Shown piece after piece: positions 1 to 6,109 of a stretch of 7,261 nt of DNA. This stretch comes from DATCVR01 sp036566745 (lineage in GTDB: Bacteria; Actinomycetota; Actinomycetes; Jiangellales; Jiangellaceae): NCBI GenBank assembly GCA_036566745.1, contig DATCVR010000181.1:1-7261 (forward strand), written 5' to 3'. Made by a program: the position numbers and the translations under genes. Every line of letters begins with the position of its first letter. The first letter of the stretch is position 1. The notes under the pieces were generated by a model that was not told where the DNA came from, searched no databases, and saw only the letters and a program-made list of their open reading frames with translations.

Positions 1-203
1 GCGCCGACGAAGTCCCACTGACCGCTGATCTTGTAGTCGGTGAAGCTCATGCCGATCGCGCCGAACGCCGGCACGAACCGGAACACGACGAAGAGCACCA
101 GCACGGGCAGCAGGAAGATGAGCGCGCTGATCGGGTCGCGCAGGCGCTCGCGGAACGGGGCGCGCGGCGGGGCCGACTCCGCGGCCGGCTCACGTGTCGT
201 CAT
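1..203 (-). CDS. Carbohydrate ABC transporter permease, MalF/UgpA type (N-terminal fragment)
   Basis: Only the first 67 codons lie in the window; the gene runs off the left edge. The protein starts MTTREPAAES, followed by a charged, proline-rich cytoplasmic leader. A strongly hydrophobic first transmembrane segment spans roughly residues 24-47 (core ALIFLLPVLVLFVVF). It continues with a PAFGAIGMSFTDYK stretch, which matches the start of MalF/UgpA-type sugar permeases, where a 'P...SFTD/Y' motif follows TM1. The ATG at 203 is preceded by AGGAGG (complement of 211-216) with a 7-nt spacer, which supports this start. It lies 97 nt downstream of the solute-binding protein gene on the same strand. 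It would form the membrane channel of that importer, with a second permease expected beyond the edge. The substrate cannot be deduced from this fragment. Confidence 0.9.
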   Translation of the reverse strand, partial: MTTREPAAESAPPRAPFRERLRDPISALIFLLPVLVLFVVFRFVPAFGAIGMSFTDYKISGQWDFVG

Positions 204-257
204 GCGTGGGCCTCCTGGAGACGATGGACGGGGGCGTCACGGGGAACCGACCCTACG

Positions 258-296
258 GTGGCCGCGCCCGCGCGAGGCCAGCGCGGGCGCGGCCAC
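258..296 (-). promoter_or_regulatory. Perfect 16-bp intercistronic hairpin between binding-protein and permease genes
   Basis: Positions 258-273 (GTGGCCGCGCCCGCGC) and 281-296 are exact reverse complements separated by a 7-nt loop. In the minus-strand transcript the stem begins 4 nt after the TGA of the solute-binding protein gene, about 40 nt before the permease Shine-Dalgarno. No U-tract follows, so it is not a classical full intrinsic terminator. In sugar ABC operons such as malE-malF, an intercistronic stem-loop protects the upstream mRNA and reduces downstream expression, so that binding protein is made in excess over permease. I infer the same role here. A partial terminator is the alternative. 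Confidence 0.75.
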
Positions 297-300
297 GAGG

Positions 301-1566
301 TCATCCGGCGCTGCCCAGCAGGGCGTTCGCTTCGTCGGCCGCGGCCTTGAGCGCGTCCTCGGCGCTCACCTGACCCAGCAGGGCGGCCTGGATCTGCGCG
401 CTGAGGATGGCCATGACCTGGCGGGCCTGCGGGTGGGTGGGCCCGGGGTCGGTGAAGGGCAGGGCGTCCTTGAACGTCGCCGCGAACTCGTGGGCACCCG
501 GCACGTCGATGTCCTCGCTCGGCGGGAAGAAGCCGGACTCGGCGGCGAGGCCGGCCAGCACGTCGGGCTCGAGCATGTAGCTGAGGAACGCCGCGGCGCC
601 CTCGTTGTCCTTGGCCTTGTCCGCGAGGGTCAGCGAGCCCGGGATGCCGAACGTCGCCTGACCGTCCGGGCCTTCGAGCGGCGCACCCACGACGAGGTTC
701 TCCTCGCCCACGGCCTCGGCGATCTTCACGGCCATCGCGAGGTCGGTGAACGACGTCATGGCCGCCTTCTGGGTGGGCATGCCGCGCCCTTCGAAGGTGC
801 TCGTCGCGGTGGCGACGTCGGGCATGAGGCCTCCGGCGGCCTGGACGTCGAGCAGGAACTGCAGCGCCTCGACCCCCTCCGGGCTGTCGAAGGCGACGCT
901 GGAGCCGTCGTCGCTGAAGACCTGGCCGCCGGCCTGCCACAGGTAGGGGTAGAAGGTGAGGTTCAGCGACTCCTCCGGACCGCCCGGGTAGTCCAGCGTC
1001 GCGACGCCGTTGGCCGCCAGGCTCGGAGCCGCCGCCAGCACGTCGTCCCAGGTGGTGGGCAGCTCGGGGATGCCAGCGGCGTCGAAGAGCGCCTTGTTGT
1101 ACGTGGTGGTCACGACGGTCTGGTAGATCGGCACGCCGTACACGGAGCCGTCGGTGCTCAGCGCCTCGAGAGCGTTCGGCAGCAGCTCGGCCTCGCTGCC
1201 CTCGACGATGTCGTCGACCGGGGCGAGGGTGCCCTGCTCGACGTACTGCGGGATCTGGTCGGGGCCGAGCAGGATGATGTCGGGGCCGGTCCCCGAGGCG
1301 AGCGCCGTGGTGACCTGCTCCTGGCGGCCTTCCCAGGGCTGCAACTCGATCGTGAGGTCGACGCCGTCGTTGGCGGCCTCGAAATCGGCTTCGAGCCCTT
1401 CCCAGTACGCCTTGCTGGCCGCTTCGTCGGCGATCACGGGGTACATCCACACCGTGACCTCGCTGCTGCCCTCACCATCGGTGCTGCCATCGGAGTCCGA
1501 GCCACCACATGCGGCGAGAACGGCGACGAGGGTCACTGCGCATCCAGCCGCTGCGACTTTTCTCAT
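301..1566 (-). CDS. Extracellular carbohydrate-binding lipoprotein of an ABC importer (solute-binding protein family 1)
   Basis: A 421-aa protein. The start chosen is the ATG at 1566, because a GGAAGG Shine-Dalgarno (complement of 1574-1579) lies 7 nt upstream. A longer in-frame start at 1596 would place charged residues ahead of the signal peptide. The N-terminus is a lipoprotein signal: MRKVAAAGC, a hydrophobic stretch, then lipobox L17-A-A-C20, followed by a Gly/Ser/Asp linker. The mature protein is anchored to the outer face of the membrane. Family 1 signatures include GTGPDIILLGPDQIPQYVEQ (res. 92-111), YGVPIYQT (143-150), TTYNKALFDAAGIPELPTTW (154-173) and a hinge-proximal YLWQAGG near residue 208. 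Its length is typical for sugar-binding proteins of the MalE/UgpB type. It is the first gene of a leftward operon with the permease and is divergent from the propeller pair. Several Trp and Tyr residues are compatible with stacking on sugar rings, but the actual ligand is unknown. Confidence 0.93.
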   Translation of the reverse strand: MRKVAAAGCAVTLVAVLAACGGSDSDGSTDGEGSSEVTVWMYPVIADEAASKAYWEGLEADFEAANDGVDLTIELQPWEGRQEQVTTALASGTGPDIILLGPDQIPQYVEQGTLAPVDDIVEGSEAELLPNALEALSTDGSVYGVPIYQTVVTTTYNKALFDAAGIPELPTTWDDVLAAAPSLAANGVATLDYPGGPEESLNLTFYPYLWQAGGQVFSDDGSSVAFDSPEGVEALQFLLDVQAAGGLMPDVATATSTFEGRGMPTQKAAMTSFTDLAMAVKIAEAVGEENLVVGAPLEGPDGQATFGIPGSLTLADKAKDNEGAAAFLSYMLEPDVLAGLAAESGFFPPSEDIDVPGAHEFAATFKDALPFTDPGPTHPQARQVMAILSAQIQAALLGQVSAEDALKAAADEANALLGSAG

Positions 1567-1573
1567 GTGTCTT

Positions 1574-1579
1574 CCTTCC
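1574..1579 (-). promoter_or_regulatory. Ribosome binding site deciding the lipoprotein start
   Basis: On the minus strand this reads GGAAGG, 7 nt before the ATG at 1564-1566. It selects the internal methionine that begins the lipoprotein signal peptide over the upstream in-frame ATG at 1596. Confidence 0.7.
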
Positions 1580-1615
1580 ACCGTGCCAGGCCGCACGCGC
1601 AGCCCATCCTGGGAA

Positions 1616-1689
1616 TATCGGCGGACACGAAACTAGTGTTACGGTCAGCCTCCGTCAACGCCTACGGCATAACGAGCCGGTATCGGCGG
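1616..1689. repeat. 9-bp direct repeat TATCGGCGG flanking the leftward promoter
   Basis: TATCGGCGG occurs exactly at 1616-1624 and again at 1681-1689, 65 bp apart, on either side of the candidate minus-strand promoter. The GC-rich half of the motif could recur by chance. The repeat could also be paired sites for a regulator. No function is established. Confidence 0.35.
1630..1658 (-). promoter_or_regulatory. Candidate sigma-70-type promoter for the sugar importer operon
   Basis: Read on the minus strand, a TTGACG -35 box (complement of 1653-1658) is separated by exactly 17 nt from a TAGTTT -10 box (complement of 1630-1635). The -35 is a five-of-six match to TTGACA, and the -10 keeps the key TAnnnT positions. 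Transcription would begin near 1622, leaving a leader of about 55 nt before the lipoprotein ATG. Predicted by eye only. Confidence 0.5.
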
Positions 1690-1737
1690 TCCTCCGCGCC
1701 ACCTGCGGCGACATCGTTCCCCCATTGCGGACGGACC
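1688..1737. repeat. Interrupted inverted repeat in the divergent control region
   Basis: GGTCCTCCGC (1688-1697) pairs with GCGGACGGACC (1727-1737), giving ten base pairs with a single bulged C and a 29-nt spacer. It lies between the two divergent promoters, just upstream of the CTTTCGAAAG palindrome. It could be a bipartite regulator site or an incidental pairing in GC-rich DNA. There is no direct evidence for either. Confidence 0.35.
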
Positions 1738-1743
1738 TGAACC

Positions 1744-1753
1744 CTTTCGAAAG
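1744..1753. promoter_or_regulatory. Perfect 10-bp palindrome CTTTCGAAAG, candidate operator
   Basis: CTTTCGAAAG is fully self-complementary with a central CG and ends 2 nt before the -35 box of the rightward promoter. A-and-T-containing palindromes centred on CG are typical of LacI-family sugar regulators, and CGAAA/TTTCG elements are described upstream of actinomycete xylanase genes. I infer an operator controlling the propeller operon, and possibly the divergent importer. A weaker TGAAC-N15-GTTCA pair (1738-1742 and 1758-1762) surrounds it. No regulator gene is visible in the window. Confidence 0.45.
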
Positions 1754-1755
1754 TC

Positions 1756-1784
1756 TTGTTCAAATGTGCTCATACGGCTACGCT
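1756..1784 (+). promoter_or_regulatory. Candidate sigma-70-type promoter for the propeller operon
   Basis: TTGTTC (1756-1761) is followed after exactly 17 nt by TACGCT (1779-1784), which keeps the TAnnnT core of a -10 box. Transcription would start near 1791, giving a leader of about 50 nt before the ATG at 1841. The adjacent CTTTCGAAAG palindrome would let a bound repressor block the -35 region. This is a by-eye prediction with moderate box quality. Confidence 0.4.
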
Positions 1785-1828
1785 CGCGCTCACATTCGAT
1801 CACACACCGTCTCGAGCCCCCGTATCGC

Positions 1829-1834
1829 GAAGGA
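1829..1834 (+). promoter_or_regulatory. Ribosome binding site deciding the start of the first propeller gene
   Basis: GAAGGA ends 6 nt before the ATG at 1841. It supports that codon over the in-frame ATG at 1766, which would precede the signal peptide with 25 Arg-rich residues and lie within the candidate promoter. Confidence 0.65.
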
Positions 1835-1840
1835 CGACCG

Positions 1841-4141
1841 ATGATCCGACGACCCACCCTGGCCGGCGCGCTGATCGCCGCCGGAGCGCTCCTCTCGACA
1901 CTCACCGGCCCGATGGCGGGCCCGGCCGCGGCAGCCGAGCCGCCGCCCGCCTGGACGATGGAGGACCTCGGCGCCGCGAGTGTCGCGACTCCGACGGGTT
2001 CCGGGCATTTCATCGGGGACCAGCTCTGGTTCTCCACCCGCCAGACCTCGCCACCGGCCGTCATCGGCCTGGATCCGGCCACGAACACGGCCGCCAGCCA
2101 GATCGAGCTGCCCGAGGGCCAGGGCGCGTGGGTCACGGCGGTGTCGGGGACCGACGTCTACGTTGGTACCTACACCCCGGCCAAGCTCTTCCGGGTCGAC
2201 ACGGTCGCAGGCGAGGTCACCGAGATCCTGACCGCGGGCGACGCCGGCGCGGTGGTGTACGCCCTGGACGTCGCCCCCGACGGCGTCGTGTACGCGGGCA
2301 CCTACTCGACGTCGGGCGGGCGCATCTTCAGCTACGACCCGGGCAGTGAAGCGGTCGAGGACCTCGGCGTGGTCGTCGACGACCAGGACTACGTCCGTGC
2401 CCTCGTGGCCGACGACGACTACGTGTACGCGGGGATCGGCGCCAAAGCTCATCTGATCCGGATCGACCGCTCCACTGGCGAGCGCACGGACCTCACTCCC
2501 CCGGAGCTCGCCGGCGCCACATTCGTCTCGTCCCTCGCCCTCCACGACGGCGTCGTCCTCGGCGGCATCTCACCACGCGGCCAGCTGCTCGTCCTCGACA
2601 CCGCCGACCCCTCCCGGTACGAGCTGGTCCAGGCTCCGAACGAGACCTTCGTCGTCGCGGTCACGGGCGGCGAGCCGGGCCGGGCCTACTTCGCCGCGCG
2701 CCCCTCGGGCACCCTCTACGGCTACGACCTGTGGAGCGGCAGCGCCGAGAAGCTCACCGTGCCGGCGCCGGAGATGGCCGCCAACGGCCTGACGTTCCAC
2801 GACGGCACGGTCTGGGGCCTGGTCGATGGCCTGGCCTACGCCTACGACCCCGTAGGCGGCAACCTCGCGGGATATCCGCTGGACGCGGCCGGGGTGCCGC
2901 CCAGCCCGGAGCGTCCGATGGCGCTCGCGGCCGACGACGAGCGCGTCTACGTCTCCGGATCCGGTGGCGTGCAGGTCCACGACCTCGGCGAAGGCGGCAG
3001 CGCGCGGATCTTCGTGCCCGGCGAGGCGAAGTCGCTGTGGCCCACCGGCGAGTCCGTGTACCTCTCGGTGTACACCCGTGCCCTCATCTACACCCTCGAC
3101 CCGGACGACTCCACGGTGGAGTTCCTGGCCGGCATCGAGAACGAGCAGACCCGCCCGCGCGACTCGTTCTTCCAGCCCGGCTCGGGGCGGCTGCTGGTTG
3201 GCACCGAGCCCGACTACGGCCGCTACGGCGGAGCCCTGGCCGTCTACGACACCGAGGGCGGCGGCCTGGACGTCTACCGCGACATCGTGCTCGACCAGTC
3301 GGTGTCGGCGGTCACCGCGATCGACGACGTCGGCTACCTCGGCAGCGACGTCAAGAGCGGGCTCGGCACCACGCCACGCGCGACCCGGGCCGAGCTCACC
3401 GCCGTCGATCTGACCAGCGGCGACGTGCTGTGGTCGGTGCCCGCTCCGGCGTCGGCCCGCACCGTCACCGACCTGGTCGAGGTCGACGGCACGCTGGTGG
3501 GCATCACCTCGACCGGGCTGCTGTTCGGCGTCGACCCCGCCACCGGGACCGTGGGCTGGCAGCGTCAGGCGGGGCCGACCGGAGGCACCCTCACGACGAC
3601 GAGCTCCGGTGTGTACACCACCGACGGCGCCACCCTCTACCGGCTCAGCTGGCCCACCGGGCGCCCCGCCGGCGCCGCTCCGGCCGTCGAGCCCATCCAG
3701 ACCGGGCTGGGCGGCGAGCTGTACGGCGTGCCCGCCGTCGCCGCCACCCCGGACGGCTCTCGGCTCTTCGCCATCCGGGGACGAACTCTGACCAGCCTCG
3801 ATGTGCCGGATCAGGTCCACGTGACGACGTCCGCCGAGGCATCGTCGTCGCCGGTCGGATCGGGGCAGTCCGGCGCTTGGGTGGCGAAGGTCCGTGTCAC
3901 GTTCACCGACGCGTACGGGCATCCGCTGCGCGCCGCCGTGGTCACCGGCCGCTGGGACCGACCGGGGCCAGGGCTTCCCGCCGGGTGCGTGACCGCCGCC
4001 GACGGAAGCTGCACGTTCACCACGGTCGTCACCGGCAGGGCGGACGTCACGCTCTCGCTCGGCACCGTCCGGCACGGCTCGCTGCCCGGCGGCGAGATCG
4101 ACAGCACCGACACCGTCACCGCCGAACGTCCGGAGGACTGA
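1841..4141 (+). CDS. Secreted tandem beta-propeller protein with C-terminal Ig-like domain (function unknown)
   Basis: A 766-aa protein. Residues 1-32 are a Sec-type signal: MIRR, a hydrophobic core, then PAAAA before E33. Residues 37-658 hold about 14 blade-like repeats of roughly 44 residues, each a 'VYAGTY...LfrxDpaTGev' strand pair (e.g. res. 106-126, 150-172, 195-215, 406-426, 552-574). Fourteen units suggest two seven-bladed propellers. A low-repeat C-terminal domain (about 660-766) has beta-rich 'WVAKVRVTFTDAYGHPL' and a C716/C724 pair, resembling Ig-like tails on actinobacterial secreted hydrolases. No LPXTG or lipobox is present, so release from the cell is likely. It is the first gene of a pair: its stop is 3 nt before the next ATG, and the next protein is a co-linear paralogue. 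The repeats resemble PQQ/BamB-type propellers, but no quinoprotein dehydrogenase residues are recognisable. It may be a polysaccharide lyase, hydrolase or glycan-binding protein. Coding and export are certain; the role is not. Confidence 0.88.
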   Translation: MIRRPTLAGALIAAGALLSTLTGPMAGPAAAAEPPPAWTMEDLGAASVATPTGSGHFIGDQLWFSTRQTSPPAVIGLDPATNTAASQIELPEGQGAWVTAVSGTDVYVGTYTPAKLFRVDTVAGEVTEILTAGDAGAVVYALDVAPDGVVYAGTYSTSGGRIFSYDPGSEAVEDLGVVVDDQDYVRALVADDDYVYAGIGAKAHLIRIDRSTGERTDLTPPELAGATFVSSLALHDGVVLGGISPRGQLLVLDTADPSRYELVQAPNETFVVAVTGGEPGRAYFAARPSGTLYGYDLWSGSAEKLTVPAPEMAANGLTFHDGTVWGLVDGLAYAYDPVGGNLAGYPLDAAGVPPSPERPMALAADDERVYVSGSGGVQVHDLGEGGSARIFVPGEAKSLWPTGESVYLSVYTRALIYTLDPDDSTVEFLAGIENEQTRPRDSFFQPGSGRLLVGTEPDYGRYGGALAVYDTEGGGLDVYRDIVLDQSVSAVTAIDDVGYLGSDVKSGLGTTPRATRAELTAVDLTSGDVLWSVPAPASARTVTDLVEVDGTLVGITSTGLLFGVDPATGTVGWQRQAGPTGGTLTTTSSGVYTTDGATLYRLSWPTGRPAGAAPAVEPIQTGLGGELYGVPAVAATPDGSRLFAIRGRTLTSLDVPDQVHVTTSAEASSSPVGSGQSGAWVAKVRVTFTDAYGHPLRAAVVTGRWDRPGPGLPAGCVTAADGSCTFTTVVTGRADVTLSLGTVRHGSLPGGEIDSTDTVTAERPED

Positions 4142-4144
4142 GCC

Positions 4145-6100
4145 ATGGCCGACCTGACCCGCCGATCGTTCCTGCACACCGTCGGCCTCACCGCGGCCGC
4201 CTCGACGCTGCCGATCGGCCTGTCCGGGGTCGCCCCGGGTGCGTCCGCAGCCGAGACCATTAGCGGCGGCGTCGAGACGTTCGGCACCGCGGCCCTCACC
4301 GCCGCGATCGTCGGCATGTCGGTCGACGGCGACACCGCCTACCTCGTCACCCGCGGCCAGACCCCGCCCAAGCTCGTCACCGTCGACCTCGCCACACGCA
4401 GCGTGGAGTCCATCGTGCGGCTCGGGCGCGGCGACGGCGGATGGGCCACCACGATGTCGGGCGGGCAGGTCTACGCCGGTACGTACCCCACGCCGGACCT
4501 CTACCGCTACGACCCGGCCACCGGTGAGGTCACGCTGCTGGGGACGATCGGGCCCTCCGGCGGTTTCGTGTGGTGCCTCGCGACCGCGCCGGACGGGACC
4601 GTGTACGCGGGCACGTCGCCGCGTGGCGAGGTGTGGGAGTACCGGCCCGACACCGGTGTCCTGCGCAACCTCGGCCGGGCGCTCCCGAGCGCGACGTACG
4701 TGCGGGTGATCGCGGCCGACGACCGCTTCGTCTACGCCGGAACCCTCCCGACCCGCAGCATCATGGCCTACGACCGCGTCACCGGCGCCAAGACCGACAT
4801 CCTGCCCCCGGAGATCTCACGGGCCGGCGGTGTGGACGCCCTCGTGGCCACCGGCAACCGGATCATCGCCTCGGTGGGTGGCCAGGTGATCGACCTCGCG
4901 CCGGACGGCTCCGACGCCCGCGTCCTGACCGCTCCCGACGGCTCCACGATCATCGACGCGATGATGGTCGGAGCCGACGGCGTGCTCTACGCCACGGCCC
5001 GGCGCACCGGCAGTGTCTACCGTCGCGACGGCGACACGCTCGAGCTGATCGGCTCGGCGAACGTCGGCGACGAGACCCGCACACTCGCGTTGCAGGGGTC
5101 CTCGACCCTCGTGGGCGGTGCCGGCAGCGGTGTCATCTGGTACCACGACCTCGACGACGGCAGCACCGAGCTGTTCGACCTCACCGACACCGACGTGGCC
5201 GGACCCGACCTTGTCCAGTCGATCGCCCTGGACGAGGACCGCGCCGTGTACGTCGGTGGGCACTACTACATCACCGCGCATCAGCCGTCGCGCGGGACGT
5301 CCCGCCGGACGCGGGTGGCCGGTGAGCCCAAGGCGCTGCTGCCGATGGGTGACACCGTGCTGGCCGCGCTGTACCCCAGCTCCGAGATCATCGCCCTCGA
5401 TCCGCGCAGCGGACAGGTCCACTCGTACGGCCAGACCGGCTACCAGCGGCCCTGGGAGTTGGCCCACGACCCCCGCCGCCAACTCGTCCTGATCGCCAGC
5501 GCGCCGGCCACCGGCCTCCTCCAGGGTGCGCTCACCGTGCTCGACCTACGCACCGGCGAGCTGGCCCACTACCCCGAGGTGCTGCCCGACCAGGGCGTGA
5601 TGTCGGTGACGATCGCGCACGGTGTGGCCTACCTCGCGGGCGACACGTGGGGCGGCGGCAGCGTGCCGCCCACCCGGTCGACGTCCCAGGTGGCCGCGTT
5701 CGACCTCGACTCCCGCACGGTCCTCTGGCGGCGCGAACCGCTGCCCGCGATGCCGAGCATCCAGCACGTCGAGGTCGACGGCGACACGATGTACGGCGTG
5801 TGCAAGCGGGTCAGCGGCACGTGGTTCGCCATGGACCTGCCCACCGGCGAGATCCTGGCCCAGGGCAAGCTCAGCGGCTACGGCGAGATCGTCCGCCACC
5901 GTGGCCAGGTGTTCGCGGCGGCGAACTTCGGCGACAACATCTACCGCCTCGGACCGGACCTCGACCAGGCCGAGCTGCTCACCGGCCCGATCCCGACGAG
6001 CTGGTACACCGTGCCGCAGCTGGAGTTCGAGCAGCGGACCTGGCGCGCGTGGGGCGTGGCCGAGCGGAAACTCGCGCGCTTCGACCTGGGGCCGCGATAG
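4145..6100 (+). CDS. Tat-exported tandem beta-propeller protein, paralogue of the upstream gene (function unknown)
   Basis: A 651-aa protein starting at the ATG at 4145. A strong GGAGGA Shine-Dalgarno (4132-4137) is embedded in the last codons of the upstream gene, giving tight translational coupling. The N-terminus has a textbook twin-arginine motif, T5-R-R-S-F-L10, then a hydrophobic stretch and ASAA before E37, so the protein probably folds before export. Residues 40-650 contain about 14 blade-like units, with clear ones at 109-129 (VYAGTYPTPDLYRYDPATGEV with one residue trimmed), 153-173, 197-217, 405-425 and 549-571. This is compatible with two seven-bladed propellers. It aligns end to end with the upstream protein through its propellers, including DILPPE/DLTPPE, LPDQGVMSVT/LDQSVSAVT and the G-rich loop near residue 500, but it lacks the Ig-like tail. 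There is no membrane anchor and no recognised catalytic motif. A carbohydrate-active or glycan-binding role is inferred only from the neighbouring sugar importer. Confidence 0.88.
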   Translation: MADLTRRSFLHTVGLTAAASTLPIGLSGVAPGASAAETISGGVETFGTAALTAAIVGMSVDGDTAYLVTRGQTPPKLVTVDLATRSVESIVRLGRGDGGWATTMSGGQVYAGTYPTPDLYRYDPATGEVTLLGTIGPSGGFVWCLATAPDGTVYAGTSPRGEVWEYRPDTGVLRNLGRALPSATYVRVIAADDRFVYAGTLPTRSIMAYDRVTGAKTDILPPEISRAGGVDALVATGNRIIASVGGQVIDLAPDGSDARVLTAPDGSTIIDAMMVGADGVLYATARRTGSVYRRDGDTLELIGSANVGDETRTLALQGSSTLVGGAGSGVIWYHDLDDGSTELFDLTDTDVAGPDLVQSIALDEDRAVYVGGHYYITAHQPSRGTSRRTRVAGEPKALLPMGDTVLAALYPSSEIIALDPRSGQVHSYGQTGYQRPWELAHDPRRQLVLIASAPATGLLQGALTVLDLRTGELAHYPEVLPDQGVMSVTIAHGVAYLAGDTWGGGSVPPTRSTSQVAAFDLDSRTVLWRREPLPAMPSIQHVEVDGDTMYGVCKRVSGTWFAMDLPTGEILAQGKLSGYGEIVRHRGQVFAAANFGDNIYRLGPDLDQAELLTGPIPTSWYTVPQLEFEQRTWRAWGVAERKLARFDLGPR

Positions 6101-6109
6101 CCTCCGGGC

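Noticed and set aside
258..296. Calling the 16-bp hairpin a classical intrinsic terminator
   Set aside because: No run of U follows the stem in the minus-strand transcript, and the co-directional permease gene with its own Shine-Dalgarno begins shortly after it.
40..1740. A 566-codon open frame on the plus strand across the importer genes
   Set aside because: It lies antisense to the clearly recognisable solute-binding protein and permease. Its product is Arg/Gly/Val-rich low-complexity sequence typical of a shadow frame in GC-rich DNA, and it has no Shine-Dalgarno.
1766..1840. Upstream in-frame ATG at 1766 as the start of the first propeller gene
   Set aside because: It would add 25 Arg/Ser-rich residues before the signal peptide and fall inside the candidate promoter. 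The ATG at 1841 has a well-spaced GAAGGA.
2570..4263. Long open frames on the minus strand (2570-4177) and in another plus frame (2731-4263) over the first propeller gene
   Set aside because: Both are Arg/Pro/Gly-rich shadows of the real gene, without recognisable domains or ribosome binding sites. The real frame has a signal peptide and regular repeats.
1841..6100. Identification of the propeller proteins as PQQ-dependent dehydrogenases or GH74 xyloglucanases
   Set aside because: The vicinal-cysteine and catalytic-Asp context of quinoprotein dehydrogenases and the Asp-box repeats of GH74 are not visible. Only the general fold and, for GH74, the double-propeller layout are similar.
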